64,000 bases of DNA from Paracoccus isoporae (GTDB lineage Bacteria > Pseudomonadota > Alphaproteobacteria > Rhodobacterales > Rhodobacteraceae), in assembly GCF_900101865.1 (NCBI RefSeq), contig NZ_FNAH01000002.1:186001-250000 (forward strand), given 5' to 3'. How positions within the stretch are numbered: the first letter of the stretch is position 1; every line of letters starts with the position of its first letter. A program made the translations under genes and the position numbers. The notes under the pieces were generated by a model. It was not told where the DNA came from. It saw only the letters and a program-made list of their open reading frames with translations, and searched no databases. Below are positions 1-8,649 of this stretch, one piece after another.

Positions 1-140
1 CGGGCGCTGAGCGGGCCTACCCACGACTTTGCGCCTGAGCGTTGCGATGGCTGCATGGCGGGTCTTCGCAGCCGGGCATGGCGTGCCACACGCGAAGCTG
101 TTATCGCAAACGGAACCTCCCGAAATCGAGCGGTGCCGCC

Positions 141-1358
141 ATGACTGCTGACGCCAGCAAACCCGCCAGCCTGTCGCTGGTGATCCTGTCCCTTGCCCTT
201 GGTGCCTTTGCCATCGGCACGTCCGAATTCGCCGCGATGGGGCTTCTGCCCTGGTTCGCCGCCGATCTGGGCCTCAGCGAGGCCGAGGCCGGGCATGTCA
301 TCTCTGCCTATGCGTTCGGTGTGGTGATCGGGGCGCCGATCACCACGCTTCTGGGGGCGCGGCTGCCGCGGCGGCGCTATCTGGCCGCGCTGATCGGCGC
401 TTACGGCGTGCTGAACCTCGCCGCCGCGATCCTGCCGGGCTATTCGACGCTGGTGGGGATGCGCTTCCTGGCCGGGCTGCCGCATGGCGGGTTCCTGGGC
501 GTGGGGATGCTGTTTGCCGCCGATGCCCTGCCGCGCGAGAAGCGGGCCAAGGGGGTGACGCAGGTGATCCTGGGGCTGACCGTGGCCAATATCGTCGGCG
601 TGCCCTTTGCCGGGGTGCTGGGCGATGTTCTGGGCTGGCGCAGCGGCTTCGCGCTGCCCGGCATCTTTGCGCTGATCGCCGCCGCGCTGATCCTGAAATT
701 CGCCCCGCGCGTGGGGGTGGATCCCGATGCGCGGCCGATGGCGGAGCTGAAGGCGCTCAGCAATTCCGCGGTGCTTCTGACCCTGCTGGTCGGCACGATC
801 GGCAGCGGCGGGATGTTCGCGGTCTATGCCTTCATGTCGCAGGCCATGCTGGTCACGGCGAGCCCGCCGGGATGGGCGGTGCCGGCGATGCTGTCGGCCT
901 TCGGCATCGGCAGCACCATCGGCAGCATCATGGCGGCGCGGATGACCATCGCGCTCGGCCCGGTCGCGGCCTGCGCCTGGCTGTTCGTGATGATGATCGG
1001 CGCGCAGGGCTTCACCATCTGGTCGGTGGGCACCTGGCAGGCGATGATCGCGGCGGCGCTGCTGCTCGGGCTGACCTCGACCGTGTTCGTGCCGTTGCAG
1101 ACACGGCTGATGGACATTGCCGGCCAGGCGCAGAGCATGGCCGCCGCGATGAACCACGCGGCCTTCAACGCCGCGAACGGTCTGGGTCCGCTGTTCGCGG
1201 GGCTGGCGCTGGATGCGGGGTTCGGCTGGCGGGCGCCGGGCGTGGTCGCCATTGGCTTCTCGCTGGTCGGATTGCTCGGCCTCGCGGTCGTCTGGCGTCA
1301 CGCGAAGGGGCGGGGCGAGGTGCTGCATCCCGTGCCCGTCCACTCGGCCGTGCACTGA
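141..1358 (+). CDS. MFS transporter, drug/sugar exporter type (DHA1/AraJ-like)
   Basis: A 405-residue inner-membrane protein with about 12 hydrophobic helices, typical of the major facilitator superfamily. The stretch after helix 2 (GARLPRRR) is the MFS motif A loop, and the N-terminal half resembles AraJ/PbuE-type proton-coupled exporters, which expel sugars, purines or drugs; the substrate cannot be read from sequence. The reading frame is open from position 42, but the residues before 141 are not hydrophobic or family-like, so the ATG at 141 is chosen. It stands alone, converging on the proC-like gene downstream with only 18 bases between the stops. Confidence 0.85.
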   Translation: MTADASKPASLSLVILSLALGAFAIGTSEFAAMGLLPWFAADLGLSEAEAGHVISAYAFGVVIGAPITTLLGARLPRRRYLAALIGAYGVLNLAAAILPGYSTLVGMRFLAGLPHGGFLGVGMLFAADALPREKRAKGVTQVILGLTVANIVGVPFAGVLGDVLGWRSGFALPGIFALIAAALILKFAPRVGVDPDARPMAELKALSNSAVLLTLLVGTIGSGGMFAVYAFMSQAMLVTASPPGWAVPAMLSAFGIGSTIGSIMAARMTIALGPVAACAWLFVMMIGAQGFTIWSVGTWQAMIAAALLLGLTSTVFVPLQTRLMDIAGQAQSMAAAMNHAAFNAANGLGPLFAGLALDAGFGWRAPGVVAIGFSLVGLLGLAVVWRHAKGRGEVLHPVPVHSAVH

Positions 1359-1376
1359 GCGCGGCCCGGCGGGCGG

Positions 1377-2171
1377 TCACGCCGCGCCGCTGCCGTCGCC
1401 CCGCGCCGAGGCGATGCGGTCCGCCACGCTGTCGAGCGCGGCGCGCAGCGCCTGTGTGCCGCCCTGTTCCCCGAACACCCGGAACATCTGCTCGTTGATC
1501 CCGCCCGCGGTCGAATGCGCGTCGCGCAGCGCCGGGAAATCCTCTCCCGGATGACGCTCGGCCGTGCGGCCCAGTTCGAGAAACACCTTTCCCATGAATG
1601 TCCGCGCGTCGGCGCGGTCGATGCCGCGCGCGGCGAGCCAGTCCGAGATCGTCTCCAGCAGCCCGAAATACAGCCCCATCACCGCGCCGGAGCTGGTGAG
1701 CGCGTCGAATTCGTCGAGGCTGCCGGCCTCGATGACCGGGCCGAGCGCGCCGAAGAGCTTGGCGAGTGTGGAATCCGCCGGATGGATCAGCGTCGCGCCC
1801 TGCCGGTCCGCCACGGCGGGCAGGGGCACCACCCGCGGGATCGGATCGGTGGTGCGGGTCCAGCCCCGCAGCACCTCGTCCGGGATGGTCGCGATCAGGC
1901 TGACGATGCGCTGATCGGCGCGGAAATCGAGCGCGCGCAGCACCTCCCCGGCAATTTGCGGGCGCACCGACAGAAACAGCAGCTCGGCCTGATCGACGAC
2001 ATGCTGGTTGCTGTCGGCGACGCTGACCCGGTCATGCGCCTGCGCCAGCCGGGCCGAGACCGCCTTGCTGCGCGGCGACAGGATCACCTCCTCCACCGGA
2101 TAATCCGACGCCATCAGCCCGGTCACGATGGCCTGGGTGATCTCGCCTGTGCCGATGAATCCGATCTTCAT
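1377..2171 (-). CDS. proC: pyrroline-5-carboxylate reductase family protein
   Basis: 264 residues, the usual ProC length. The N-terminus MKIGFIGTGEITQAI is a Rossmann dinucleotide-binding loop, LLFLSVRPQ fits the family's second strand, and the C-terminal helical domain carries the SSGAVMGLYFG and AHSTAGGINEQMF segments that replace the usual GSGPAY and PGGTT motifs. The family reduces 1-pyrroline-5-carboxylate to proline with NAD(P)H in the cytoplasm. It lies 13 bases after an M24 peptidase and in the same direction as a peptide-type binding protein, so it may act in a catabolic locus rather than in core proline synthesis. The loosely conserved C-terminal motif leaves room for a related imine as substrate. 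Confidence 0.75.
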   Translation of the reverse strand: MKIGFIGTGEITQAIVTGLMASDYPVEEVILSPRSKAVSARLAQAHDRVSVADSNQHVVDQAELLFLSVRPQIAGEVLRALDFRADQRIVSLIATIPDEVLRGWTRTTDPIPRVVPLPAVADRQGATLIHPADSTLAKLFGALGPVIEAGSLDEFDALTSSGAVMGLYFGLLETISDWLAARGIDRADARTFMGKVFLELGRTAERHPGEDFPALRDAHSTAGGINEQMFRVFGEQGGTQALRAALDSVADRIASARGDGSGAA

Positions 2172-2184
2172 TGCCCTGTTCCTT

Positions 2185-3312
2185 TCAGCCCCGATCTCGC
2201 GCGCCGTCCCCGCCTGTCACGCAGTCGCGCGGCATGTCCGAGAAGATTTCCGGCCCATCCGCGCGCAGAAACACGATTTCCTCCAGCCTGACACCGAATT
2301 TGCCGGGAAGATAGATGCCCGGCTCGATGGAGAAGACATTGCCCTCTGCCAGCGGCTGATCCGATGTGGCGGTGATATAGGGCGGCTCGTGGATGTCCAG
2401 CCCGAGCCCGTGGCCGGTGCGGTGCAGGAAATTCGCACCATAACCCGCCGCTGTAATCACATCGCGCGCCGCCTTGTCGACGGCCCGGGCCGGCACGCCC
2501 GGCCGGGCCGCCTGCAGCGCCGCCTGCACGGCGCGTTCCACCACCGCAAAGACCTCCAGATATTGCGCATCCGGCGTGCCGAAGAACCCGCAGCGCGTCA
2601 TGTCGGACGGGTAGCCATCCACCCGGCAGCCGGTGTCGATCAGAACCGCCATGTCCGCCGTCAGCCGTGTGTCGCCGGAATGGTGATGCGGAAAGGCGGC
2701 GTTCGGCCCGAAGCAGACGGAGCAGAATTCCGTCACCGCCCCCTCGGCCGTGTGGCGTGCGGTAATCACGGCTTCCAGATCGCGCTCGGTCATGCCCGCG
2801 CGGAGCGCCGCGAAGGCCGCGGCCATGACGCGGTCGTTGGTCTGATGGGCGCGCTTGATGGCGGCCTGTTCCTCGGCATCCTTCGCCGCGCGCAGCAGCC
2901 CGACCGTGTCCGCGGTAAACCGCCGCCGCGGTGCGTTCAGCGCATCCAGTAGGCGCAGCGCGAAATCCGCCCGCATCGTCTCGTCCAGCACGACCGTCAG
3001 GCCGGGCCGGTCGGCATCGCAGGCCGCCAGCAACTCGGCGAGTGCCGCCTGCGGCCCCTCATCGTCGCGCCAGGTATGAAACGGCAGGTCGCTGTCCTTG
3101 CGCGCGGCATCGGCGTTCAGCGACGGCATCAGGAAACCGGCGTAATCTCGGCTGACGAGCAGCATCACCGGACGTTCGTCGCCATGCGGGTGCACGCCTG
3201 TGGCCCAGCCCATATGGCTGGAGGGACCGAGCGCGACGAGGTCGGTGCCAGTGGCGGCCATCCGGTCGCGCAGCGCGGAGATCCGGCGCGCGGTGCGGGG
3301 GAATTTGGACAT
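2185..3312 (-). CDS. M24 family metallopeptidase (Xaa-Pro aminopeptidase/prolidase type)
   Basis: 375 residues with an N-terminal creatinase-like domain (about 1-135) and a C-terminal pita-bread catalytic domain. All five metal ligands are visible: Asp in VLIDTGC, Asp in PSDMTR, His in RTGHGLGLDIHE, Glu in SIEPGIY and Glu in RLEEIVF. Members cleave Xaa-Pro bonds or hydrolyse related amide rings such as ectoine or creatine. It lies between the binding protein and the ProC-like gene, which suggests cleavage of an imported proline-containing or cyclic amide compound. A strong hairpin upstream (3335-3367) probably lowers its expression relative to the binding protein. Confidence 0.85.
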   Translation of the reverse strand: MSKFPRTARRISALRDRMAATGTDLVALGPSSHMGWATGVHPHGDERPVMLLVSRDYAGFLMPSLNADAARKDSDLPFHTWRDDEGPQAALAELLAACDADRPGLTVVLDETMRADFALRLLDALNAPRRRFTADTVGLLRAAKDAEEQAAIKRAHQTNDRVMAAAFAALRAGMTERDLEAVITARHTAEGAVTEFCSVCFGPNAAFPHHHSGDTRLTADMAVLIDTGCRVDGYPSDMTRCGFFGTPDAQYLEVFAVVERAVQAALQAARPGVPARAVDKAARDVITAAGYGANFLHRTGHGLGLDIHEPPYITATSDQPLAEGNVFSIEPGIYLPGKFGVRLEEIVFLRADGPEIFSDMPRDCVTGGDGARDRG

Positions 3313-3334
3313 AGCTTGCCTTCGGGATGGAATG

Positions 3335-3367
3335 AAAAACGGGCCGCCGGGGGAGGACGGCGGCCCG
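3335..3367 (-). terminator. hairpin and U-tract after the binding-protein gene
   Basis: On the minus strand, arms CGGGCCGCCG and CGGCGGCCCG (10 bp, 8-base loop) are followed directly by TTTTT. It begins 9 bases after the stop of the solute-binding protein gene and ends before the M24 peptidase gene. It looks like an intrinsic terminator that partly uncouples the abundant binding protein from the downstream enzymes. Confidence 0.75.
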
Positions 3368-3375
3368 CGATCGGA

Positions 3376-4956
3376 TCAGTTTTTCTCGACCAGGCGATAG
3401 AAAACGAAATCCGATGTCGCACCGTTCACATAGCCGGTGACGTCCTCGTCCATCGCCACCTGGTAGGCAGCCTGGAACATGATGACGATGGGCGAATTTT
3501 CCTGCACCTTCTGTTGCAGGTCGCGATACATCTCCAGCCGCGTCTCCGGGTCGGCTTCGGACAGGGCGGCCATGGTTTCGGCATTCATCTCCTCGGGGAC
3601 GGCCCAGGCGTTGCGCCAGGTGGTCGTCGCGGCATAGTTCTCGTCCGAATTGTCCGAGTTATAGGCGAAGGCCTTGGCGTTGGAATGCGGGTCCATGAAG
3701 TCGGGCCCCCAGTAGAGCAGCATCGCCTGATGGCTGCGCTCGCGATACTTGGTGATGACCTGGCTGCCGGTGCCGGGCAGGATCTCGAAATTGATCCCGG
3801 CATCGGCGAAGCTGGCCTGAAGCGATTGCGCCATGTCGGTGAACGGGGCCGAGTTTATGACATCCAGCGTCACCGTGATCGGGGTTTCGACCCCGGCATC
3901 TTCCAAGATCTGCTTCGCCTTCTCCGGGTCATAGCTGAACGGGGTTTCGTCGTAGGAGCCGGGGAACCCCTTCGGCCAGAACGCCTGGTGCACCTCCATC
4001 TGGCCGTTGATGATGCTGTCGGTCATGCCGGTGTAATCGACCAGATAGCGCGCGGCCTCCCACAGCGCGGGATCGGTCAGGCTCTCGGTCTTCTGGTTGA
4101 AGGACAGGAAATGGACGGCCGCCTGGGGATAGGTCTCGACCTTGATCTCCTCGCTGTCCATCGAGGCGATCTGGTCCGGCGTCAGGTTGCGGGCCATGTC
4201 CACATCGCCCTGTTCCAGCAGCAACTGCTGGGTCGCGGCCTCGGCCACATGGCGGATGATGACGCTGTCGATGGCGGGTGCGCCGTTGAAATAATTCTCG
4301 TTCGCGGACATGCGCACCATCTGCGCGGGCTGATAGCGGTCCAGCCTGAACGGGCCGGACCCGGCCGAGTTCTCGTTGAGCCAGGCATTGCCCATGTCGC
4401 CATCGACCTCGTGCTGCTTGACGAGTTCGCTGTCGAGGATCGAGGCCGAGCGCGAGGCGATGACGTTGAGCACGAAGGCGGGCGAGAACTCGCCCTCATA
4501 GCGGATGGTGACGCGGTTGCCATCTGCCGTCACCATCTGATCGACATTCTCCGGCGTCCAGCCAAGCTGGGCCAGGATGAAGGCCGGGGTCAGGTTCAGC
4601 TTGATGACGCGGGTCAGCGAATAGACCACGTCCTCGGCCCGGACCGGATTGCCCGAGGCGAAACTTGCGCCGTCGCGCAGGGTGAAGGTGATGGTCTTGC
4701 CCTCGGCATCCGTCTCCCATTCCGAGGCGAGGCCCGCGGCCAGCGTGTCGGTGTCGTCCGCATCATACTGCACCAGCCGGTCATAGAGATTGGTGACCAG
4801 CTCTCCCGAGGTGAACTCGTAGGCCTGGGCCGGATCGATTGCGACGATGTCGTCGATGTTCTGCGCCACGACAAGCGCGTTGTCCGGCGTGTCGGCACCG
4901 GCGGTGAGCGGCAGCGCCACGGCGCTAGCCAGCACGGCGAATCTCAGATATTTCAT
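3376..4956 (-). CDS. ABC transporter substrate-binding protein, family 5 (peptide/nickel/opine type)
   Basis: 526 residues from the ATG at 4956, chosen because it opens a clean signal peptide (MKYLRFAVLASAVALPLTAGA) ending before DTPDN; the open frame extends further upstream without family character. The mature protein has the SBP_bac_5 features: a start like NIDDIVAIDPAQAYEF, then TFTLRDGASFASGNPVRAEDV, and GSGPFRLDRY in the middle. It would bind a dipeptide or similar small solute in the periplasm and deliver it to the permeases encoded divergently at 5855-9401. It is followed by a terminator-like hairpin and preceded 31 bases away by the XRE-cupin regulator gene. Confidence 0.9.
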   Translation of the reverse strand: MKYLRFAVLASAVALPLTAGADTPDNALVVAQNIDDIVAIDPAQAYEFTSGELVTNLYDRLVQYDADDTDTLAAGLASEWETDAEGKTITFTLRDGASFASGNPVRAEDVVYSLTRVIKLNLTPAFILAQLGWTPENVDQMVTADGNRVTIRYEGEFSPAFVLNVIASRSASILDSELVKQHEVDGDMGNAWLNENSAGSGPFRLDRYQPAQMVRMSANENYFNGAPAIDSVIIRHVAEAATQQLLLEQGDVDMARNLTPDQIASMDSEEIKVETYPQAAVHFLSFNQKTESLTDPALWEAARYLVDYTGMTDSIINGQMEVHQAFWPKGFPGSYDETPFSYDPEKAKQILEDAGVETPITVTLDVINSAPFTDMAQSLQASFADAGINFEILPGTGSQVITKYRERSHQAMLLYWGPDFMDPHSNAKAFAYNSDNSDENYAATTTWRNAWAVPEEMNAETMAALSEADPETRLEMYRDLQQKVQENSPIVIMFQAAYQVAMDEDVTGYVNGATSDFVFYRLVEKN

Positions 4957-4987
4957 GGTCTTCTCCCTGTGATCTCGATGATGGTGG

Positions 4988-5641
4988 TCAGGCGGGGTGG
5001 TCCCTGGCGTCGTCATCCGCCGCGCCATCGCGGCGCGAGAATGCCGGCAATCGCACCGCGCCCTTGCGGTTCAGCACGGTGAGCGTTCCGGTCCACAGCA
5101 TACGGGCCGGGGCGGTGGTCGGGTTGCGCCAGGCATGCGGTGTTTCGCCGCTGTAATGCAGGCTGTCGCCGGCGGTCATGCGAAAAGCCTGGCCGTCCAG
5201 CTCCTGCTCGATCTCGCCGTCGAGGATGAAGACCAGCTCCTCCCCCTCGTGGCTGACGGTCTCCGACCGAAACCCTGGCGGAACGGTCAGCACATAGCCG
5301 GACAGCTCCGCGCCGGGGAAATCGGAGGCGATATTCTCATAGGTCAGCTCGGAACTCGGCAGCGCGAATTGCGGGCGCTCTCCGGCGCGGGTCAGCCCGT
5401 CCGACGGCTTCGGGGCGGCGATGAAGTAATCCAGCGACACGTCGAGCGCATCGGCGATCTGCGCCAGCGTGCCGAGCGTCGGCGTGGCATTGTCGCGCTC
5501 CACCTGGCTCAGATAGCCCACGGAGACGCCGGACCGGTCGCAGAGCGCCTGAAGTGTCAGCCGCAACTGCTTGCGCCGCTTGCGAATCGCGGAACCCAGG
5601 CGCGGCTCCGGCTTGGCCCTGTCTGCCGGCATGCTCGACAT
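4988..5641 (-). CDS. XRE-family regulator with C-terminal cupin domain
   Basis: 217 residues. An N-terminal helix-turn-helix (about 16-70, with LQALCDRSGVSVGYLSQVERD) is followed by a cupin fold (about 115-195, including SHEGEELVFILDGEIEQ and GDSLHYSGETPHAWRNP). Such proteins sense a small ligand through the cupin and regulate neighbouring catabolic or uptake genes. The ATG at 5632 has better spacing from the GGGGGGAG ribosome site than the one at 5641, so the first three residues are uncertain. It heads the minus-strand operon and faces the permease operon; the AT-rich dyads at 5719-5751 between the two are the likely operators. Confidence 0.9.
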   Translation of the reverse strand: MSSMPADRAKPEPRLGSAIRKRRKQLRLTLQALCDRSGVSVGYLSQVERDNATPTLGTLAQIADALDVSLDYFIAAPKPSDGLTRAGERPQFALPSSELTYENIASDFPGAELSGYVLTVPPGFRSETVSHEGEELVFILDGEIEQELDGQAFRMTAGDSLHYSGETPHAWRNPTTAPARMLWTGTLTVLNRKGAVRLPAFSRRDGAADDDARDHPA

Positions 5642-5718
5642 CTCCCCCCTCAGTCACGCGGCGCGCGGCGATTGCTGCGCGCACATCACATTCTGCCAGA
5701 CGCATCTGGAAAGGCTAC

Positions 5719-5751
5719 AAAAATAATTTTTCCATAACAAAAATGTTTTTG
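5719..5751. promoter_or_regulatory. two AT-rich dyads, candidate operators of the XRE-cupin regulator
   Basis: In the 213-base divergent region (5642-5854) there are two palindromes: AAAAATAATTTTT at 5719-5731 (perfect, odd centre) and CAAAAATGTTTTTG at 5738-5751 (6-base arms). Their centres lie about two helical turns apart, and they are markedly AT-rich in GC-rich surroundings. Control of both operons by the adjacent regulator is inference from position. Confidence 0.5.
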
Positions 5752-5854
5752 CAATGTTGATGATTTCATCTATGCACGGGAGGCTCGGCGAAGCATGCGG
5801 ACCGGAGCGGCGCAGGCTGAGCGCCGGGGCGGGCGCGGATTGAGGAGGATGGCG

Positions 5855-6898
5855 ATGGGCGCGGCGGTCCCGGATCGCGGCAGGATCCAAGGTGCGGTGG
5901 CATCGGTGGCCGGCTTCGTGCTGCTGACCCTGCTGACCTTCATCGGGCTTCTGGCGATCACGTTTTTCATCGGGCGGGTGATTCCGATCGACCCGGTGCT
6001 GTCGGTGGTGGGCGACCGCGCGACACAGGACCAATACGACGCCGCCCGCGCCGCGATGGGTCTGGACCGGCCGATAATCGTGCAGTTCATCGACTATGTG
6101 GGCGCGGTGTTTCGCGGCGATCTGGGCCGCTCCATCTCCACCAACCGGCCGGTGGCGCAGGATCTGGCGACAGTGTTCCCGGCCACGCTGGAGATGGCGA
6201 CGCTGGGCATCCTGATCGGGGTGGGGCTCGGCGTACCGCTTGGGGTCTGGGCGGCGGCGCGCCGGGGAAGCTGGATAGACCAGGTTATCCGGGTCTTCGC
6301 GCTGCTCGGCTATTCGGTGCCGGCCTTCTGGCTGGGGCTGGTGGGGCTGGCGGTGTTCTATGCGGGCCTCGGCTGGGTTGCGGGGCCGGGCCGGGTGGAC
6401 ATCTTCTATGAAGGGCTCGTCGACCCGGTGACCGGGCTGATGCTGGTCGATGCCGCCATTGCCCGCGACTGGGAGGTGTTCTGGAACGCGCTCGCCCACC
6501 TGCTGCTGCCGGCGGCGATCCTTGGATTCTTCTCGCTTGCCTATATCGCGCGGATGACGCGCAGCTTCATGCTGGATCAGCTTGGCCAGGAATATGTCAC
6601 CACCGCGCGGGTCAAGGGCGTGGCGGAGTGGCGGGTGATCTGGACCCATGCCTTCCGCCCGATCCGGGTGCCGCTGATTACCGTGATCGGCCTGTCCTAT
6701 GCGGCGCTGCTGGAAGGGTCGGTGATGATCGAGACGGTGTTCAGCTGGCCCGGCATCGGCAATTACCTGACCGTGGCGCTGCTGAATGCCGACATGAACG
6801 CCGTCCTCGGCGCGACGCTGGTGATCGGTGCGGTGTTCATCCTCATCAACCGGGTGTCGGACGTGCTGTATCGCGTCCTCGACCCGCGCAGCCGGTAG
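5855..6898 (+). CDS. ABC transporter permease, DppB/OppB type
   Basis: 347 residues from the ATG at 5855, which has GAGGAG at 5842-5847 at proper spacing; the ATG at 5849 is too close to that site. An N-terminal membrane segment (FVLLTLLTFIGLLAITFFIGRVIPIDP) is followed by a BPD_transp_1 domain with about five further helices, the ATPase-contact loop around EYVTTARVKGVAEWRVIWTH, and a DPRSR end typical of the DppB family. With the next gene it forms the membrane channel of a peptide/nickel/opine importer. It is first gene of the plus-strand operon. Confidence 0.9.
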   Translation: MGAAVPDRGRIQGAVASVAGFVLLTLLTFIGLLAITFFIGRVIPIDPVLSVVGDRATQDQYDAARAAMGLDRPIIVQFIDYVGAVFRGDLGRSISTNRPVAQDLATVFPATLEMATLGILIGVGLGVPLGVWAAARRGSWIDQVIRVFALLGYSVPAFWLGLVGLAVFYAGLGWVAGPGRVDIFYEGLVDPVTGLMLVDAAIARDWEVFWNALAHLLLPAAILGFFSLAYIARMTRSFMLDQLGQEYVTTARVKGVAEWRVIWTHAFRPIRVPLITVIGLSYAALLEGSVMIETVFSWPGIGNYLTVALLNADMNAVLGATLVIGAVFILINRVSDVLYRVLDPRSR

Positions 6899-6910
6899 GG
6901 GGCAAAGACG

Positions 6911-7816
6911 ATGAGCACCACCCGTGACTGGCTTCTGGACGACTCCCCCGCATCGCGGCTGCAGGCGAGCCTCGGGCGGAGCTACAGGATGCTGCTGGCG
7001 CTCTCGCGCAACCCGCTGGCGGTGTTGGGTGCGGCGATCCTGCTGATCCTGCTGCTGACCGCCGCGTTCGCGCCGCTGATCGCGCCGCACAGCCCGTTCG
7101 GGCAGAACCTCGGCGCGCGGCTGCTGGCGCCCTCCGCCGCGCATTGGATGGGCACGGACGAGCTGGGCCGGAATATTTTCAGCCGGGTGATCTACGGCGC
7201 CCGGATCACGCTGATGATCGTGGTGCTGGTGGCGGTGATCTCGGCCCCGCTGGGGCTGCTGATCGGCGCGATCTCCGGCTATTTCGGCGGCTGGATCGAC
7301 AAGATCCTGATGGGGCTGACCGATGTGTTCCTGTCCATGCCCAAGCTGATCCTGGCCCTCGCCTTCGTTGCGGCCCTTGGCCCCGGCATCGAGAACGCGG
7401 TGATCGCCATCGCCATCACCTCCTGGCCGGCCTATGCCCGCATCGCGCGGGCCGAGACGCTGACCTTCCGCAATTCCGAGTTCATTGCCGCGACCCAGCT
7501 TCTCGGCGCCTCGCATCTGCGGGTCATCACGCGCCATATCCTGCCGCTCTGCACCTCCTCGATGATCGTGCGGGTGACGCTGGACATGGCCGGGATCATC
7601 CTGACCGCGGCGGGGCTTGGTTTCCTGGGCCTCGGCGCACAGCCGCCCTTGCCGGAATGGGGGGCGATGATCTCGCGCGGGCGGACCTTCATCCTTGATC
7701 AGTGGTGGGTGGCGACGATGCCGGGCTTCGCGATCATCCTGGTCTCGCTGGGGTTCTGCTTTCTGGGCGACGGGCTGCGCGACGTGCTGGACCCGAAACA
7801 GGGGGGCAAGTCATGA
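6911..7816 (+). CDS. ABC transporter permease, DppC/OppC type
   Basis: 301 residues. The N-terminal extension and first helix (NPLAVLGAAILLILLLTAAFAPLIAPHSP) and the GTDELGRNIFSRVIYGARI segment are hallmarks of the DppC family, followed by a BPD_transp_1 domain with the coupling loop near EFIAATQLLGASHLRVITRHILP. It pairs with the DppB-type subunit 12 bases upstream. Its stop overlaps the start of the first ATPase gene in an ATGA, so the two are probably translationally coupled. Confidence 0.9.
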   Translation: MSTTRDWLLDDSPASRLQASLGRSYRMLLALSRNPLAVLGAAILLILLLTAAFAPLIAPHSPFGQNLGARLLAPSAAHWMGTDELGRNIFSRVIYGARITLMIVVLVAVISAPLGLLIGAISGYFGGWIDKILMGLTDVFLSMPKLILALAFVAALGPGIENAVIAIAITSWPAYARIARAETLTFRNSEFIAATQLLGASHLRVITRHILPLCTSSMIVRVTLDMAGIILTAAGLGFLGLGAQPPLPEWGAMISRGRTFILDQWWVATMPGFAIILVSLGFCFLGDGLRDVLDPKQGGKS

Positions 7817-8649
7817 ACGCGCCGCTGCTGGAGATCGAGGATCTGCGGGTCAGCTTTCCCACGCCGAAGGGCCGGGTCGAGGTGGTCAGGGGCCTGTCGC
7901 TGCGCCTCGGGCGCGAGCGACTGGGGATCGTCGGTGAAAGCGGCTCGGGCAAGTCGATGACCGGCCGTGCCATCCTGCGGCTGATCCGCCCGCCGGGACG
8001 GCAGCGCGCGGCGCGCATGGTCTTTGACGGGATCGACCTGGACGCGCAATCCGAACGCCAGATGCGGGCGCTGCGCGGGGCGCGGATCTCGATGATCATG
8101 CAGGATCCGAAATTCTCGCTGAACCCGGTGATGACGGTGGGCGACCAGATCGCCGAGGCGCTGATCACCCATGAACGGCTGGCGCGGCGCGACGTCCGCG
8201 CGCGCGTGATCGAGATGCTGCACGCGGTGCGCATCCATGAACCCGAGCGGGTGCTGCGGCTGTTCCCGCATGAGGTGTCGGGCGGGATGGGGCAGCGCAT
8301 CATGATCGCGATGATGCTGATCCCGCGCCCGGACCTGCTGATCGCGGACGAGCCGACCTCGGCGCTCGATGTGTCGGTGCAGGCGCAGGTGCTCGACCTG
8401 ATCGACGAGCTGGTGCGCGATCACGGCATGGGGCTGATCCTCATCAGCCACGATCTGAACCTTGTGGCGCGCTATTGCGACCGGATCATGGTCATGCATG
8501 GCGGCGAGGTGGTCGAGAGCTGCAAGGCGCAGGATCTCCACCATGCCAGCCATCCCTATACGCGGGGGCTGCTGGCGGCCGTGCCGCGGATGGAAGAGAC
8601 CCGCGACACGCTTCCCGTTCTGGACCGCAGCGCATGGGGTGGAACATGA
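7813..8649 (+). CDS. ABC transporter ATP-binding protein, DppD type (short form)
   Basis: 278 residues from the ATG at 7813, which overlaps the preceding stop. Walker A is GESGSGKS, the signature region reads EVSGGMGQR, Walker B is LLIADEPTSALD and the switch histidine lies in LISHDL. It powers import together with the DppF-type subunit. At 278 residues it is shorter than typical DppD (about 325), keeping only the beginning of the C-terminal oligopeptide extension (HPYTRGLL), more like NikD in length. The stop overlaps the next start (ATGA at 8646). Confidence 0.9.
   Translation: MNAPLLEIEDLRVSFPTPKGRVEVVRGLSLRLGRERLGIVGESGSGKSMTGRAILRLIRPPGRQRAARMVFDGIDLDAQSERQMRALRGARISMIMQDPKFSLNPVMTVGDQIAEALITHERLARRDVRARVIEMLHAVRIHEPERVLRLFPHEVSGGMGQRIMIAMMLIPRPDLLIADEPTSALDVSVQAQVLDLIDELVRDHGMGLILISHDLNLVARYCDRIMVMHGGEVVESCKAQDLHHASHPYTRGLLAAVPRMEETRDTLPVLDRSAWGGT

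Noticed and set aside
3076-5082. Long plus-strand frame opposite the binding-protein gene
   Set aside because: A GC-rich antisense shadow of the solute-binding protein and peptidase genes; rich in Arg, Gly and His with no recognisable domain.
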